Shown in pieces: positions 7,934 to 14,964 of a stretch of 25,713 nucleotides of DNA (position 1 is its first letter; every line of letters starts with the position of its first letter). A model generated the notes under the pieces. It was not told the origin of the DNA. It made no database searches and was given only the letters and a program-made list of their open reading frames with translations. Made by a program: the position numbers and the translations under genes. The stretch lies in NCBI GenBank assembly GCA_964370315.1, contig CAYJIS010000024.1, positions 1 to 25,713 on the forward strand, read 5' to 3'. This DNA is from CAYJFX01 sp964370315. Its GTDB lineage: Bacteria; Spirochaetota; Spirochaetia; Treponematales; Treponemataceae.

Positions 7934-7980
7934 TACTATAGCACCCATCTTAGTCAATACTTATAACAAGTGCTATAGTA
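7934..7980. repeat. 11-bp inverted repeat between sulfatase and dehydrogenase genes
   Basis: TACTATAGCAC (7934-7944) and GTGCTATAGTA (7970-7980) are perfect inverted arms around a 25-nt loop. They sit in the only sizeable gap (91 bp) inside the operon. There is no T-run after the stem on the minus strand, so a simple terminator is unlikely. It could be an mRNA processing or stabilising hairpin, or a protein-binding site. Confidence 0.5.
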
Positions 7981-7998
7981 CATTCAATATGAATTGTA

Positions 7999-9522
7999 TT
8001 ACCACTTGTCCGTTCTAACGGGCAAAGGATCAACGGTATCACTCATTCTGTCAGATAATAACTCCAACATTTTAATCTTCACTTCTGAATATTGACTATC
8101 ATCCCAAAGATTTGTTATTTCATCTGGGTCATTTTTCAAATCATATAACTCGCCTGTACCTAGTGTGTGAAACCTAGATAGCTTATATCGACCATCGAAA
8201 ACCATTGTTCCAAATGCTTTCGGATCTTGATGCCAAGGCATAGCTTCATAATATTCGCAATACACGCTATCTCTATGTTCACCTTCATAATCTTCATTGA
8301 CTAAGAAGTCTGCAAAAGATTTACCTTGTACACCATCTTCAACTTTTCCAATACAAAATTCTTCTAGAGTTGGAACTATATCAGTAAGCTCAACGAGTGT
8401 ATCAGTAACTACACCTTTCTTAAAATGATCTTTCCAAGAAAAAATAAGAGGAATATGAGTGAGGGCTTCATAAAAATAAGGTCCTTTCAAGTAAATTCCA
8501 TGGTCACCTAGCATTTCCCCATGATCAGAAGCAAAAATTACTATTGTATTGTCTAAGGAATTTGTTTCCTCTAATACCTTCATAAGCCGACCAAATTGAA
8601 TATCAATCATTTCTATCATTGCATAATAGGCGGCTTTAATAATTTTATGTTCATAGTCAGACATATCATCATAGCAAAAATGATTCTTTGCTTCTGTTGA
8701 ATTGTATGCACTTTTATGATCCATTTCTTGGAACTTAGGCTTATTATCATATTCACCTTCCATATATTTAGGAAGAGGTAATTCATCTATCTTAGCTAAA
8801 TATTTTTCTAACAATCTTTTTGGTGGATCAAAGGAGTGGTGAGGGTCAAATATGTTCAAATTATAGAACCATGGTGGACTTTTTTCACCATAAGCCTCTT
8901 TTTCTGCGGCTGAATATTTTATCCAATCTATAGCTTTGTCAACACACCATTTTGTAAAATGTGCATCTTCATCCATTCCAGTTTTAACATACCCTTTTTC
9001 ATCAAAGTTTGGATATTCATACTTTTTACCTTGCTTAAAGAGCCATTGACTATATTCATTTCCTGACCAATAAGTTCCCCCTGATTCAGGTAATCCTGCA
9101 TTGCCTATACCTGAAGGATTGTGAGCCCAATGAAAATCAGTGAACCCGTCATCAATCCTTGCTTCCCGTATCGGACATACAGAAGGTCCACATGGAGCTA
9201 AATGCATTTTACCTACAAGTGAACAGTAATATCCATTATCATCAAGTACTTTTGAGATAAGTCTTTCATCTGCTGGCATCATTTGTCCGTTTGAACGACA
9301 TCGAGTTGTTCTTGGGTATCTGCCGGTCATGAATGATGCTCGACTTGGTGTACACACGGGTGCTTGACAATATGCATTCTTAAACAACACACCTTCTGAG
9401 GCAAACTTATCTATATTTGGTGTTTCCACAAATTCGTTGCCATAACAGCCTAGTGAATCAAACCGTTGTTGGTCTGTAACAAAAAGAATTACATTGGGTC
9501 TAGTATTAATATATTTATTCAT
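7999..9522 (-). CDS. Cytoplasmic Cys-type sulfatase (alkaline phosphatase superfamily)
   Basis: A 507-aa sulfatase. Metal-binding Asp is in VTDQQR (D17). The sulfatase signature CTPSR has C57, the residue converted to formylglycine; GKMHL contributes K105 and H107; DPHH lies at 226-229; and SDHGEMLGDHG supplies D333/H334, with K346 following. All key positions of an active formylglycine sulfatase are present. There is no signal peptide or lipobox, so it acts in the cytoplasm on an imported substrate. Overall style resembles choline-sulfatase, arylsulfatase and phosphonate-monoester-hydrolase relatives, so hydrolysis of another ester cannot be excluded. ATG 9522 is chosen because AAAGGAG precedes it; a longer start at 9549 would overlap the ATPase gene. 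It starts 17 bp after that gene in the same operon. No sulfatase-maturating enzyme is encoded in this window. Confidence 0.9.
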   Translation of the reverse strand: MNKYINTRPNVILFVTDQQRFDSLGCYGNEFVETPNIDKFASEGVLFKNAYCQAPVCTPSRASFMTGRYPRTTRCRSNGQMMPADERLISKVLDDNGYYCSLVGKMHLAPCGPSVCPIREARIDDGFTDFHWAHNPSGIGNAGLPESGGTYWSGNEYSQWLFKQGKKYEYPNFDEKGYVKTGMDEDAHFTKWCVDKAIDWIKYSAAEKEAYGEKSPPWFYNLNIFDPHHSFDPPKRLLEKYLAKIDELPLPKYMEGEYDNKPKFQEMDHKSAYNSTEAKNHFCYDDMSDYEHKIIKAAYYAMIEMIDIQFGRLMKVLEETNSLDNTIVIFASDHGEMLGDHGIYLKGPYFYEALTHIPLIFSWKDHFKKGVVTDTLVELTDIVPTLEEFCIGKVEDGVQGKSFADFLVNEDYEGEHRDSVYCEYYEAMPWHQDPKAFGTMVFDGRYKLSRFHTLGTGELYDLKNDPDEITNLWDDSQYSEVKIKMLELLSDRMSDTVDPLPVRTDKW

Positions 9523-9539
9523 ATTTTCTCCTTTACAAC

Positions 9540-10280
9540 CTACCACCATTTAATTAGGTCGGTAATTTTATTTCTCATGCTAATAAACTCAGGATCAGTG
9601 ATATCACGTGGATGCTTAAGCTCATCAATAACAGCTTCTTTTATTGTTGTTGGCTTATTACTTAAAACCAAAATTCTATCTCCTAAATAGACAGCTTCTT
9701 CAATATTATGGGTTATAAAGATAACTGTTGTATTAGTTTTTTTACACAACTTTACTACTTCATCTTCAAGTTTAAAACGTAAATTTATGTCTAATTGTCC
9801 ATAAGGTTCATCCATCAAAAGCAACTCAGGTTTCGTTGCAAAAGTACGTGCTATCACAACCCTTTGGAGCATACTAGCTGAAAGCTGTCTTGGATAGTAA
9901 TCTTTAAAATCTTCTAAGCCTACTAAAGCAATAGCTTCATCTACACGTTTCTCAACATCTTTCAAGTCTTTTTTAATTTCTAATCCAAACCGCACATTTT
10001 CTCTTACAGTCAACCATTCCATTGCTGAGTATTCTTGAAAAATATAAGCAATATTATGTTTTTGCAAATCTACTGTTTCACCATTAAATAAAATTTCTCC
10101 AGATGTTGGCTTATATAGATGAGTTAAACTATTTAAGAATGTTGTTTTTCCACATCCTGTTGGCCCAACTATACACAAAAATTCTCCTTCATAAACATCA
10201 AACGAAATATCATCTAGTACTAACAAATCGCCAAACCTTTTTGTCAGATTCGACACTTTAACTTTAATCTTACGACTCAT
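9540..10280 (-). CDS. ABC transporter ATPase A (NitT/TauT/Ssu type), degenerate signature motif
   Basis: A 246-aa nucleotide-binding subunit of an importer. Walker A GPTGCGKTT spans 39-47, the Q-loop Gln is Q82, Walker B LLLMDE ends with D157 and catalytic E158, and the H-loop His is H191 (ITHNIEEA). The signature motif is LSASM (133-137) instead of LSGGQ/LSGGM: both glycines that contact ATP across the dimer are changed. The 'HPRDITDPEF' tail is typical of nitrate/sulfonate/taurine ATPases. ATG 10280 has AAGGGG upstream; the gene begins 11 bp after ATPase B and is followed by the sulfatase. The altered signature suggests it works as a heterodimer with ATPase B rather than as a homodimer. Confidence 0.92.
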   Translation of the reverse strand: MSRKIKVKVSNLTKRFGDLLVLDDISFDVYEGEFLCIVGPTGCGKTTFLNSLTHLYKPTSGEILFNGETVDLQKHNIAYIFQEYSAMEWLTVRENVRFGLEIKKDLKDVEKRVDEAIALVGLEDFKDYYPRQLSASMLQRVVIARTFATKPELLLMDEPYGQLDINLRFKLEDEVVKLCKKTNTTVIFITHNIEEAVYLGDRILVLSNKPTTIKEAVIDELKHPRDITDPEFISMRNKITDLIKWW

Positions 10281-10291
10281 TCTTTTTCCCC

Positions 10292-11068
10292 TTAACTAAT
10301 TTCGTTCATTTTATCTGTAATAGTTTGCCGCAATGCCAAAAACTCAGGATCGACAAGACTCCTCGGACGATCTAACGTTACTTGATATTCGGAAAAAATT
10401 GTACTTGGTGAATCACCTGAAAGAAGAATTATTCTATCAGCTAAATATATAGCTTCTTCTATATTGTTAGTGACAAATATAATTGTTCTTTTTTCTGTAT
10501 TCCAAATTTTCTCTAATGATTCTTGCATCATATATCTAGTTTGTGCATCTAAATGCCCGAATGGTTCATCCATTAACAAAACATCTGGGTTGTTGCAATA
10601 AGCACGAGCTATTCCTACCCGCTGTTTCATACCTCCGGAAAGCTGAACAGGATAGCTGTTTTCAAATCCTGTCAAACCTACCAAGTCAATAAAATGCTGA
10701 GTATCAGTTTTTACTTTACCGCTATCTACGTTTCTAACTCTTGGACCGAAACTAACATTATCTTTAACTTTTAACCAAGGGAAAAGTGCTGTTGTTTGAT
10801 ATACTACAGCCCTACTTGGGTCAGGTTCTTTTACCAAGTTATTATTATGAAATATTTCGCCCCCAGTTCGCTCTTCAATTCCTGCAAGCATATATAACAA
10901 TGTTGTTTTTCCGCATTGGCCAGGTCCTAAAATTACCAAAAATTCATTTTCTTCAACTTCGAAGTGTATATCTGATAGAACTTTAAATGTTTTTTTTCGA
11001 TTAACAAATTCCTTTGAAAGACCTTTGCACGACATTTTTACATTTTTTATTTCCCTTGTTCTTTCCAT
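10292..11068 (-). CDS. ABC transporter ATPase B (NitT/TauT/Ssu type), H-loop His replaced
   Basis: A 258-aa nucleotide-binding subunit, paralogous to ATPase A. Walker A is GPGQCGKTT (48-56), Q-loop Q91, intact signature LSGGM (143-147), and Walker B LLMDE with D167/E168. In the H-loop, where VTHD is usual, it reads VTNN, so the switch His is Asn (N201). The 'RPRSLVDPEFLALR' tail matches nitrate/sulfonate ATPases. ATG 11068 is preceded by GGAGG at 8 nt; a GTG three codons earlier falls right after that ribosome-binding site and is unlikely. The start lies 22 nt inside the permease B gene, so translation is probably coupled. Its H-loop defect and the signature defect of ATPase A would fall in the same ATP site of a heterodimer. 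Confidence 0.92.
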   Translation of the reverse strand: MERTREIKNVKMSCKGLSKEFVNRKKTFKVLSDIHFEVEENEFLVILGPGQCGKTTLLYMLAGIEERTGGEIFHNNNLVKEPDPSRAVVYQTTALFPWLKVKDNVSFGPRVRNVDSGKVKTDTQHFIDLVGLTGFENSYPVQLSGGMKQRVGIARAYCNNPDVLLMDEPFGHLDAQTRYMMQESLEKIWNTEKRTIIFVTNNIEEAIYLADRIILLSGDSPSTIFSEYQVTLDRPRSLVDPEFLALRQTITDKMNEIS

Positions 11069-11823
11069 ATTAAACACCTCCGTTCTAGTCTACGCATTCC
11101 CGTTGCAAGTAAAAGACCTACAATTCCAATTGCTAACATACCTGCTATCATCTGAGTCATATCATTAACAGCTTGTCCTTGAATTATTAACCAACCAATT
11201 CCTTCAGACGACCGCACCATTTCTGCTGCAAGCATTGTCATCCAAGCATTAGATAACGCTACTTGAGCCCCTGAAAAGATTGATGGCACAGCTGAAGGAA
11301 TAACTACTTTATAAAATAACTGAGAGTTAGACGCTCCCAACATTTTTGCAGCCCCAATTAAAACCTTATCGCAGCTTAAAACGCCTGCATAGGAGTTTAT
11401 AGTAAAAGGTACAAATGCTGCAATAAAAATCAAGAAGTATTTGTAAGATTCTCCAATGCCAAACCACAATATCGATAAAGGGATCCACGCTAAAGGCGCT
11501 ATAGGTCGTAACAAATCGAATATTGGCTTAAATATTGCTCTCGCAACTTTAAACCATCCCATTAATAGTCCCAAGCTTGTTCCTATTACAAATGCTAAAA
11601 GAAATCCTATTAATACCCTACCAAGACTCCATGCTATATGACCCCAAATTGAATATTTACCTACTTCATTAAATAACATATAGAAGAAGCGTTTAAAAAC
11701 ATCCAATGGAGTTGGAAAGTCAATTTGTGACGTACTAAAAAATACTGCTATCTGCCACAAAAGCAACAGCACAAAAAAAGTCAATGCACCATATATATAT
11801 GTATTATACTTTTTAATCTTCAT
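11047..11823 (-). CDS. ABC transporter permease B (NitT/TauT/Ssu type)
   Basis: A 258-aa inner-membrane subunit with about six helices; the first spans about 11-29. The binding-protein-dependent transport domain is clear: 'SLGRVLIGFLLAF' before helix 2, 'RPIAPLAWIPLSILWFGIG' (107-124), and the EAA coupling loop at about 157-180 (AAKMLGASNSQLFYKVVIPSAVP), followed by 'AAEMVRSSEGIGWLI'. These are hallmarks of SsuC/TauC/NrtB permeases. It is clearly paralogous to permease A: both share the P(L/I)AWIP motif and an INSY(A/T)G segment. The start ATG 11823 is one base after the stop of permease A; the 3' end overlaps ATPase B. The pair probably forms a heterodimeric channel. Confidence 0.92.
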   Translation of the reverse strand: MKIKKYNTYIYGALTFFVLLLLWQIAVFFSTSQIDFPTPLDVFKRFFYMLFNEVGKYSIWGHIAWSLGRVLIGFLLAFVIGTSLGLLMGWFKVARAIFKPIFDLLRPIAPLAWIPLSILWFGIGESYKYFLIFIAAFVPFTINSYAGVLSCDKVLIGAAKMLGASNSQLFYKVVIPSAVPSIFSGAQVALSNAWMTMLAAEMVRSSEGIGWLIIQGQAVNDMTQMIAGMLAIGIVGLLLATGMRRLERRCLIWKEQGK

Positions 11824-11824
11824 A

Positions 11825-12598
11825 TTACTCTTTACCCTTTACGATTTTTTTCTCAAGCGAATCTAATAAGAACGACAGGATTGTTCCAATTATACCAATA
11901 ACAACCATACCTGCAACAATCAAATCGCTACGTCCAAGCAAGCGTCCCATTTGAATCATGTACCCAAGACCATCTGCAGAGCCGAGCATCTCAGCCGCAA
12001 CCAATGCTGTCCATGAAGAGTTAAGAGAAACCTTTAACCCTGTGAATATATATGGTAAAGCTGTTGGTATTGCAACCTTGAATAATATTGTTAACCTCGA
12101 AGCTCCAAATGTTTGTGCAACCCAAACATGAACAGACTTTGTTGCTTTTATACCTGTGTAAGAATTTATTACACAAGGGATAAATGCTGATAAAAATACT
12201 ATTGAAGCCTTTGCAACGAACCCTATTCCTAAGAATATTATCATAATAGGAATCCATGCAATAGGCGGAATCGTCCTGATAAAATCAAATACTGGCTTCA
12301 AGCATAAATCTGCCTTTTCCCACCATGCAATTACTATCCCCAATGGCACACCAAAGATTATTCCGAAAAGGAAACCCAATAACGAAACTCTTAAACTTGC
12401 TAATATATGCCATGGTAATGTTGATCCGTCAGGCCTGGAAACAGTAAATTTCTCTATTATTGTTTCCAGAGTTTGCACTGGCGAGGGCAGCATGGTTTTT
12501 GGCACCAAATTAAATGTTTCTGTAATTAAATGCCAACCTAAAAAAAAGCAAAAAACAGAACAAATTGATATTAAACTAAAAAATATTTTTCTTTTCAT
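11825..12598 (-). CDS. ABC transporter permease A (NitT/TauT/Ssu type)
   Basis: A 257-aa inner-membrane permease with an N-terminal helix (about 5-22) and five further helices. Features include 'LASLRVSLLGFLFGIIFGVPLG', 'RTIPPIAWIPIMIIFLGIG' (108-126), the EAA loop at about 157-182 (VWVAQTFGASRLTILFKVAIPTALP) and 'AAEMLGSADGLGYMIQ'. This is the SsuC/TauC/NrtB pattern. Most transporters of this class use one permease gene as a homodimer; here two diverged permeases are adjacent, one base apart. ATG 12598 follows AGAAGG. It starts 27 bp after the binding-protein gene. Confidence 0.92.
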   Translation of the reverse strand: MKRKIFFSLISICSVFCFFLGWHLITETFNLVPKTMLPSPVQTLETIIEKFTVSRPDGSTLPWHILASLRVSLLGFLFGIIFGVPLGIVIAWWEKADLCLKPVFDFIRTIPPIAWIPIMIIFLGIGFVAKASIVFLSAFIPCVINSYTGIKATKSVHVWVAQTFGASRLTILFKVAIPTALPYIFTGLKVSLNSSWTALVAAEMLGSADGLGYMIQMGRLLGRSDLIVAGMVVIGIIGTILSFLLDSLEKKIVKGKE

Positions 12599-12625
12599 AA
12601 ACCTTCTCTAACCCTCACCATAAGA

Positions 12626-13696
12626 TTATCGATACATTTCTTCGTACTTAACTAAAGCAGATTCTAATACATCTGTCTTTATATTAGCGTACACTTTATC
12701 TTTGTCTTCTGGGCTAATATTCCCAACTAAAGCATAGAAATCTGTTGTTTCCTTAAATGATCTTGTTGTATCAAGAGACTTGTAATCATCATATGTAAAA
12801 AATGGACGTGACAATACTTGATGTGCAATATCTTCTTTGTTAACTTGTTGACCATTAATACCATACCATTCCATCATAGAATCCATTGTAATATCATCTG
12901 ATCCATTAAACTCTTCTGCACATCTCATCAATTGAACTGCTAAAGCTACTAACGCTTCTCTTTTTTCTGCATCCTCATAGAAAGCTTTAGATGCAACAAT
13001 GTTATCATAATATGGTGTATCTGTTGAAATCATACTAAATGCTACTTCATAATCTGATGCGATAAAGTTATCAGCTGTAGGATATGCAGTTAAACAGATA
13101 TCCCCTTCTCCTGAAACAAATGCTTGGTAAGATGCAGCTGTATCCATGTTAATCAAAGTTACATCTTCTTCTGTTAGACCAATAATATCAAGATACACAC
13201 TAACTAGCATGTGAGCGCCTGTTCCCATAGGTAACAAGATTCTAGCATCTTTTACACTTTCTGGTGATCCAAGCACATCTTCATACCCTGCAGTTATACC
13301 TCTTGCTTTAGCTATATCACTATCTTTTCTAATCATTGCTTGTTGCCCAGCACTACTATCTTCGTGTGAAAATAAGTAAACAGCGTCATAAACACTACAT
13401 GACGACACAGCAGCAGCCCCAATAGTAGCTACATCTACAAGTCCTGAACCAAGTGCTTCATTTATACCTGTTCCTTGTGAAAAAGTCGTAATGTCCAATT
13501 TAAATCCATTTTCAACATCCCAGCCTTGCTTACTAATATAATGCATAGGTAAACTTAACTGCTGTCCAAGAGTTGCAACACGAATGATTGGTAAACCATC
13601 TTCTGTTAATCCACCACTATTTTCACTTCCACAACCAACAAATACTAGTCCTCCAAAAAGAACAGCCAACAATACAATTGAAATACTCTTTTTCAT
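12626..13696 (-). CDS. Solute-binding lipoprotein of the NitT/TauT/Ssu transporter
   Basis: A 356-aa periplasmic-face lipoprotein. The lipoprotein signal peptide MKKSISIVLLAVLFGGLVFV is followed by a lipobox ending in C22, the expected lipidated cysteine. The mature protein has the NMT1/TauA-like fold: 'IRVATLGQQLSLPMHYISKQGWDVENG', 'GTGINEALGSGLVDVATIGAAAV' (the usual segment that cradles the ligand) and 'GDICLTAYPTADNFI'. Relatives bind small sulfur or nitrogen compounds such as sulfonates, taurine, nitrate, aromatic sulfates or pyrimidine precursors; the ligand here is unknown. Position beside a sulfatase favours a sulfated compound. ATG 13696 has AGGAGG at a good spacing. It is the first gene of the operon, downstream of a near-consensus promoter with an operator-like palindrome at the start site. 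Confidence 0.92.
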   Translation of the reverse strand: MKKSISIVLLAVLFGGLVFVGCGSENSGGLTEDGLPIIRVATLGQQLSLPMHYISKQGWDVENGFKLDITTFSQGTGINEALGSGLVDVATIGAAAVSSCSVYDAVYLFSHEDSSAGQQAMIRKDSDIAKARGITAGYEDVLGSPESVKDARILLPMGTGAHMLVSVYLDIIGLTEEDVTLINMDTAASYQAFVSGEGDICLTAYPTADNFIASDYEVAFSMISTDTPYYDNIVASKAFYEDAEKREALVALAVQLMRCAEEFNGSDDITMDSMMEWYGINGQQVNKEDIAHQVLSRPFFTYDDYKSLDTTRSFKETTDFYALVGNISPEDKDKVYANIKTDVLESALVKYEEMYR

Positions 13697-13746
13697 ATTT
13701 CTTTCCTCCTAAAAATTTAAAGACTTTAATTAATCGTCTTTATTCA

Positions 13747-13759
13747 TTAACTCTGTTAA
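13747..13759. promoter_or_regulatory. Palindromic operator candidate O1 (TTAAC-N3-GTTAA)
   Basis: The 13-bp palindrome TTAACTCTGTTAA sits from the predicted start site (about 13755) of the transport operon to just downstream of its -10 box. A repressor bound here would block transcription. The same arms recur at 13915-13927. The neighbouring ROK repressor is the obvious candidate binder. Confidence 0.6.
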
Positions 13760-13761
13760 GC

Positions 13762-13790
13762 ATAATACACCCTAATATATTTTTTGTCAA
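13762..13790 (-). promoter_or_regulatory. Sigma70-type promoter of the transport/sulfatase operon
   Basis: On the minus strand, perfect TTGACA (13785-13790) and TATTAT (13762-13767) are exactly 17 bp apart. Predicted start is near 13755, leaving a leader of about 60 nt before the lipoprotein ATG at 13696. The leader ends in AGGAGG. So strong a promoter implies that control comes from repression. Confidence 0.8.
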
Positions 13791-13914
13791 GCAAATATTT
13801 CTATTTTTGATATTTTTCCGTACTTTTTACACAAAATATCAACTTTTATTGCAATTTATTGCTTTTTTTTTTACATTTCCTCTTCCCAAAATAAAATTTT
13901 TATGATATTATTAG

Positions 13915-13927
13915 TTAACTTAGTTAA
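13915..13927. promoter_or_regulatory. Palindromic operator candidate O2 (TTAAC-N3-GTTAA)
   Basis: The palindrome TTAACTTAGTTAA has the same five-base arms and three-base spacer as the site at 13747-13759. Its centre is 168 bp away. It lies about 50 bp upstream of the fructokinase start codon and overlaps the -35 area of one possible kinase promoter. Confidence 0.6.
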
Positions 13928-13951
13928 TTATAAACAGTAATTAATTATACT
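13924..13951 (+). promoter_or_regulatory. Possible promoter of the fructokinase-ROK operon
   Basis: TATACT (13946-13951) makes a good -10 box, but the -35 region is poor (TTAATT at 13924-13929, 16-bp spacer). The 9-mer TTAATTATA occurs at 13924 and again at 13941. Another pair further left, TTTACA (13870-13875) and TAAAAT (13892-13897) with 16-bp spacing, is equally possible. Either arrangement would be covered or blocked by the palindrome at 13915-13927. Confidence 0.35.
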
Positions 13952-13976
13952 GTGTTGTAATATAAAGGATTTAAAG

Positions 13977-14954
13977 ATGACAAGCGAGATAGACGTAGTA
14001 GCTTTAGGTGAATTGCTTATTGATTTTACACCAGCAGGAAAATCAGAATTGGGATTTCCCGTATTTGAATGTAACCCAGGAGGTGCTCCATGCAATGTCT
14101 TAACTTCAATTACACGGCTTGGCGGAAACAGTGCGTTCATTGGAAAAGTGGGAAGCGACGACTTAGGAAAACTTCTTATTAACACACTAGAAAAAGAAAA
14201 TATCAACACTAAGTCTTTACACATAGACAAAGAAATTGGAACTACACTTGCTTTTGTTACTCTCGATGACAAAGGCAATCGCTCTTTTAGTTTTTTTAGA
14301 AATCCTGGAGCAGACTTGATGCTTAATGAGAATGAAATAGATGAGGACCTTATAAAAAGGGCAAAAATATTTCACTATGGATCTCTTTCCTGCACTGCGG
14401 AGCCTGCAAAAAGTGCGTCGCTAAAAGCAATTAAGATTGCCAGTAATAACAAGCTAATAATGAGCTATGACCCTAATTTGCGCTTGTCTTTATGGAAAAA
14501 TGAAGCAGCAGCTAGAAAAACGATACTAGAACTTATGCAGTACGCTGATATAGTAAAACTTAGCGACGAGGAGTTTGAGTTTTTAACAGGATCAAAAGAC
14601 TTTGAAACTAATGCTAAGTCTTTTATGAATACATATAAAATTTCATTATTATTTGTTACTCTTGGACCAAAGGGAGCTTTTTACCAATTAAATGATCATC
14701 AGGGAATCTTAAAAACGTATGATGTAAAAGTTGTAGATACAACAGGATCTGGGGATTCTTTTATGGGAGCATCATTATATAAAATAAGCACTCTTAATAA
14801 AGATGTACATCTAATAACAAAAGAAGAAATTGAAAGTATCGTTGACTTTGCAAATGCCAGTGGTTCAATGGCTGCAACAACAAAAGGCGGAATACCTTCT
14901 ATACCAAATACAGAAGAAATTCTTCAGTGCATGAAAAATATAGATAAATGCTAA
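13977..14954 (+). CDS. PfkB-family sugar kinase, fructokinase-like
   Basis: A 325-aa cytoplasmic kinase that transfers phosphate from ATP to a sugar. The opening VALGELLIDFTPAG and ECNPGGAPCNV (31-41) match bacterial PfkB fructokinases. So do FFRNPGADLML (106-116), HYGSLS and SYDPNLRLSLW (163-173). The second PfkB signature DTTGSGDSFMGA (254-265) holds the anion hole and catalytic base D260. Typical fructokinases make fructose 6-phosphate. In this setting a ketose released by the sulfatase and dehydrogenase is a plausible substrate. ATG 13977 has AAAGGA upstream. The gene diverges from the transport operon and is followed after 10 bp by the ROK regulator. Specificity within PfkB is hard to judge; related ketose or keto-acid kinases are alternatives. 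Confidence 0.88.
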   Translation: MTSEIDVVALGELLIDFTPAGKSELGFPVFECNPGGAPCNVLTSITRLGGNSAFIGKVGSDDLGKLLINTLEKENINTKSLHIDKEIGTTLAFVTLDDKGNRSFSFFRNPGADLMLNENEIDEDLIKRAKIFHYGSLSCTAEPAKSASLKAIKIASNNKLIMSYDPNLRLSLWKNEAAARKTILELMQYADIVKLSDEEFEFLTGSKDFETNAKSFMNTYKISLLFVTLGPKGAFYQLNDHQGILKTYDVKVVDTTGSGDSFMGASLYKISTLNKDVHLITKEEIESIVDFANASGSMAATTKGGIPSIPNTEEILQCMKNIDKC

Positions 14955-14964
14955 GGTCATATTT

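Noticed and set aside
12021..12257. 78-codon minus-strand frame inside permease A
   Set aside because: It is a frame-shifted reading of a complete, motif-bearing permease gene.
13588..13905. 105-codon plus-strand open frame across the binding-protein start and promoter
   Set aside because: It spans the signal-peptide region, promoter and AT-rich gap; its Phe/Leu/Ile-rich translation reflects base composition, not a protein.
13928..14278. 116-codon minus-strand open frame opposite the fructokinase
   Set aside because: It is antisense to a clear PfkB gene with conserved motifs and shows no family features.
6879..14954. Sulfoquinovose (sulfo-EMP or related) degradation locus
   Set aside because: No isomerase, sulfo-sugar aldolase, sulfoquinovosidase or sulfolactaldehyde enzyme is present, and a sulfatase is not needed for C-S substrates. 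The PfkB gene reads as a fructokinase.
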